DNA of 64,000 bases, from NCBI GenBank assembly GCA_903789635.1, contig CAIFEY010000002.1, positions 99,587-163,586 of the forward strand. The letters run 5' to 3'. The DNA is from an uncultured Eubacteriaceae bacterium (GTDB taxonomy: Bacteria > Bacillota > Clostridia > Peptostreptococcales > Anaerovoracaceae). Position numbers and translations under genes: made by a program. How positions within the stretch are numbered: the stretch's first letter is position 1; each line of letters opens with the position of its first letter. Shown here piece by piece: positions 61,463-64,000 of the stretch. A model generated the notes under the pieces. It saw nothing but the letters and a program-made list of their open reading frames with translations. It ran no database searches and was not told the origin of the DNA.

Positions 61463-63004
61463 ATGGAAAAAGAACTGGTTATTGTGCTCGATTTTGGCGG
61501 GCAGTACAATCAGCTGATCGCGAGGCGCGTGCGCGAGTGCAGCGTCTACTGTGAGGTTCACCCGTACACCCTCCCGATCGACAAAATCAAGGAAATGAAC
61601 CCTAAGGGAATCATCCTCACCGGCGGCCCGAACAGCGTCTACGATGAGCATTCCCCGCACTACGATCCGGCCCTGTTCAGCCTCGGTATTCCGATCCTGG
61701 GCATCTGCTACGGCGCGCAGCTGATGGCGTGGTCCCTCGGCGGCAAAGTCGAGACTGCACCGGTCAGCGAGTACGGAAAGACGGAGACGCAGATCGACCG
61801 GAGCGGCCGCCTGTTCGGCAACGTGAGCGAGTCCACGATCACCTGGATGAGCCACACCGACTACATCGCAGAGCCGCCGGAAGGCTTCCGCGTAACCGCA
61901 CACACCGACGTCTGCCCGGTCGCAGCCATGGAGAACGACGAGAAGAAGCTCTACGCCGTTCAGTTCCACCCGGAGGTCACCCACACCGTCGAGGGACAAA
62001 AAATTCTCTCATCATTCGTGTTAGGTCCCTGCGGATGCAGTGCAAGCTGGAAGATGGACGACTTTGTCGACAAAACCATCCTGGAACTCAGAGAAAAGGT
62101 CGGTGCCGGCAAAGCCCTCTGCGCCCTCTCGGGAGGCGTTGACTCTTCCGTAGCCGCCGTCCTGATGTCCAAGGCGATCGGCAAGCAGCTGACCTGCGTA
62201 TTCGTCGACCACGGCCTTCTGCGCAAGGACGAGTCGGAGAGCGTGGAGCGCGTATTCGGACCGGAAGGCCCGTACGACCTGAACTTCATCCGCGTCGACG
62301 CGCACGAGCGCTTCTATAAGAAGCTGAAGGGCGTCACCGAACCGGAGAAGAAGCGCAAGATCATCGGCGAGGAGTTCATCCGCGTGTTCGAGGAAGAGGC
62401 GAAGAAGATCGGCGCCGTCGACTACCTGGTCCAGGGCACGATCTACCCGGACGTCATCGAGAGCGGCCTCGGAAAGTCCGCGACGATCAAGTCCCACCAC
62501 AACGTCGGCGGTCTCCCGGACTACGTCGACTTCAAGGAGATCATCGAGCCGCTGAGAATGCTGTTCAAGGATGAGGTCCGCCGCGCCGGCCTGGAGCTCG
62601 GCATCCCGGAGGATCTCGTCTTCCGTCAGCCGTTCCCTGGCCCAGGCCTCGGTATCCGCATCATCGGCGAGGTCACCCCGGAGAAGGTCAAGATCGTCCA
62701 GGACGCAGACGCCATCTATCGCGAGGAGATCGCCAAAGCCGGCCTCGACCGCCAGATCAACCAGTACTTCGCTGCGCTGACCAACATGCGCTCGGTCGGC
62801 GTCATGGGCGACTTCCGCACGTACGACTACGCCATCGCCCTCCGCGCCGTCGAAACCTCCGACTTCATGACCGCCGAGGCGACCAACCTTCCGTGGGAGG
62901 TCCTCCAGAAGGTCACGAGCAGGATCGTAAACGAGGTCGACCACGTCAACCGCGTGTTCTACGACTGCACGTCTAAGCCGCCGGGGACGATTGAATTTGA
63001 GTAA
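61463..63004 (+). CDS. guaA: GMP synthase (glutamine-hydrolysing)
   Basis: [79 protein letters not shown]. Confidence 0.97.
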   Translation: MEKELVIVLDFGGQYNQLIARRVRECSVYCEVHPYTLPIDKIKEMNPKGIILTGGPNSVYDEHSPHYDPALFSLGIPILGICYGAQLMAWSLGGKVETAPVSEYGKTETQIDRSGRLFGNVSESTITWMSHTDYIAEPPEGFRVTAHTDVCPVAAMENDEKKLYAVQFHPEVTHTVEGQKILSSFVLGPCGCSASWKMDDFVDKTILELREKVGAGKALCALSGGVDSSVAAVLMSKAIGKQLTCVFVDHGLLRKDESESVERVFGPEGPYDLNFIRVDAHERFYKKLKGVTEPEKKRKIIGEEFIRVFEEEAKKIGAVDYLVQGTIYPDVIESGLGKSATIKSHHNVGGLPDYVDFKEIIEPLRMLFKDEVRRAGLELGIPEDLVFRQPFPGPGLGIRIIGEVTPEKVKIVQDADAIYREEIAKAGLDRQINQYFAALTNMRSVGVMGDFRTYDYAIALRAVETSDFMTAEATNLPWEVLQKVTSRIVNEVDHVNRVFYDCTSKPPGTIEFE

Positions 63005-63510
63005 ACACGTGTGCCCTCAGCTCACTAGTCCTCGCGCTTGACAAGTGTATACACAGAAACACGGGTGCCCGAAGCGCGCTATGGCTTCGCGCTTGACAAG
63101 TGTATACACAGAAACACAGGTGCCATAAGCTCACTAGGTCCTCGCGACTGACAATTCTATGCGCAGAACTCATTGGATTCCGGGAGTTGCACTAAAGAGA
63201 GTGCAACTCCATCGGAATCCTGCGGTCGTTCTGCGCAGAATTGTTACAGTCGCTGTGGAATCGTTCGCTTATGGTACCTGTGTTTTGGTATGTCTTGGAA
63301 GGCGAAGCCGTATGCTGAGGGCACCCGTGTTTTGGTATATCTCGTAAGGCGAAGCAGTGAGCTGATGGAGCCTGTGTTTTTGTATTTTTTGGTTGGCGGG
63401 GGCTAGCGATTGATCGCAACTGGAAGGCGGGGCGAGGCTGTGTGCGAGTGGGAGGCGCCGGGGCGTTATGGCCGCTGGCGCGGGGCAGGGGAGAGGTAGA
63501 ACTCGCTCAG
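63003..63510. repeat. compound inverted-repeat element A (three left units, core hairpin, three 47-nt right units, GC-rich tail)
   Basis: Left units begin AAACACgtGTGCC at 63003, 63057, 63112 (54/55-nt period). Right units begin GGTACC/GGCACC/GGAGCC at 63273, 63320, 63367 (exact 47-nt period) as approximate reverse complements. Confidence 0.82.
63144..63253. repeat. long core hairpin of element A
   Basis: Paired segments: GACTG/CAGTC, AATTCT/AGAATT, GCGCAGAAC/GTTCTGCGC, GGATTCCG/CGGAATCC, GGAGTTGCACT/AGTGCAACTCC with loop AAAGAG. Confidence 0.88.
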
Positions 63511-63514
63511 CGGT

Positions 63515-63765
63515 AAACACGGGCGCCCTCAGCGCGCTAAGTCCTCGCGACAGACAATTCCTTGCTCAGAACTCGTTGGATTTCGTTCTTCGCGGAATTA
63601 TAACTGTCACTGCGGAGTCGCTTGCTTCGGGCACTCGTGTTTTGGATTTTTGTTTGGCGGGGATTCAAGATCGATCGAGGCGATAAAGGAGGTCGGGGGA
63701 TATGAGAGTGAGAAGGCGCGGGGGCGTTATGGCCGCTGGCGCGGGGCTTGTCCGGTGGCGTTTAT
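63515..63765. repeat. compound inverted-repeat element B (shorter paralogous copy of A)
   Basis: AAACACGGGCGCCCTCAGCGCGCTAAGTCCTCGCGACAGACAATTCC...GGAATTATAACTGTCAC...GGGCACTCGTGTTTTGG; shares tail GGGGCGTTATGGCCGCTGGCGCGGGGC with A. Confidence 0.82.
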
Positions 63766-63774
63766 TGTATTTAT

Positions 63775-64000
63775 GGTAGGAACGCGGTCTACGGGTGTCG
63801 ACCGCGTTCCGGGGATTGTCTTTGCCGCCCGGAGGGCGGCAGGGTGGGAGAATGACTCAACCGTGTCGCTGTCGCGACCGGTTTCGCATTCTCCTGGATC
63901 GAGCGGCCGGCCGCTTTTTGCTGGGGTTGCGGGCCGGCCGATGGTAGGAATTGGACGTCGCTGTCGCTTTGGTCCAATTCCCTCGATTGTTTCGGCGCGC
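63775..64000. repeat. array of alternating strong hairpins, truncated by window end
   Basis: GGAACGCGGTC/GACCGCGTTCC (63779-63810); GCCGCCC-GGA-GGGCGGC (63824-63840); GGAGAATG..AACCG.GTCGC-TGTC-GCGAC.CGGTT..CATTCTCC (63847-63894); CGGCCGGCC/GGCCGGCCG (63904-63940); GGAATTGGAC/GTCCAATTCC (63947-63981). Confidence 0.85.

Noticed and set aside
63003-63400. CRISPR array
   Set aside because: Repeat-like units have diverged sequence, no unique spacers between identical repeats, and they are arranged as inverted arms; no cas genes in the window.
62973-63686. Small ORFs (62-83 aa) in the terminal repeat region as genes
   Set aside because: They overlap on both strands and simply translate the repeat units (e.g. 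APVFWYIS / GTRVLVYL repeats); no RBS or conserved domain. Structure explains the pattern better.
63775-64000. Integron attC array
   Set aside because: Hairpins with variable stems recall attC, but no conserved R'/R'' (GTTRRRY) core sites, cassette ORFs or integrase are visible; kept only as an analogy.

Overview
This is a high-GC Clostridia/Firmicutes-like chromosomal window, mostly compact plus-strand housekeeping genes. Genes I recognise include a PdxR/MocR-type regulator divergent from an ECF S component, sirtuin, surE, CCA-adding enzyme, glnS, truA, a tagO-like gene, mtnA, scpA/scpB, aroK, the SCIFF ranthipeptide pair, alaX, metK behind a SAM-I riboswitch, lysC, MarR plus an ABC exporter pair, metG, tatD, tilS, ftsH, coaX, dus, reverse rubrerythrin, tsaE-tsaB-rimI-tsaD, ABC-F, acpP, rex, ogg, groES/groEL behind CIRCE, guaB and guaA. 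No rRNA, tRNA, CRISPR array, transposase or prophage module was recognised. The least explained part is the last kilobase (63003-64000). It holds two related compound inverted-repeat elements whose long core hairpin shows compensatory base changes between copies. These are followed by an alternating array of strong hairpins with conserved flanks but different self-complementary stems, which runs off the window edge. Other points worth checking: an OGG-family glycosylase split by a -1 frameshift at A_AAA_AAC, a possible orphan attenuator before mtnA, a CIRCE element with an 8-nt rather than 9-nt spacer, a tandem palindromic operator before marR, and an orphan AT-richer intergenic block at 27.7-28.5 kb. 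All calls come from reading the sequence by eye; no database search or folding program was run.
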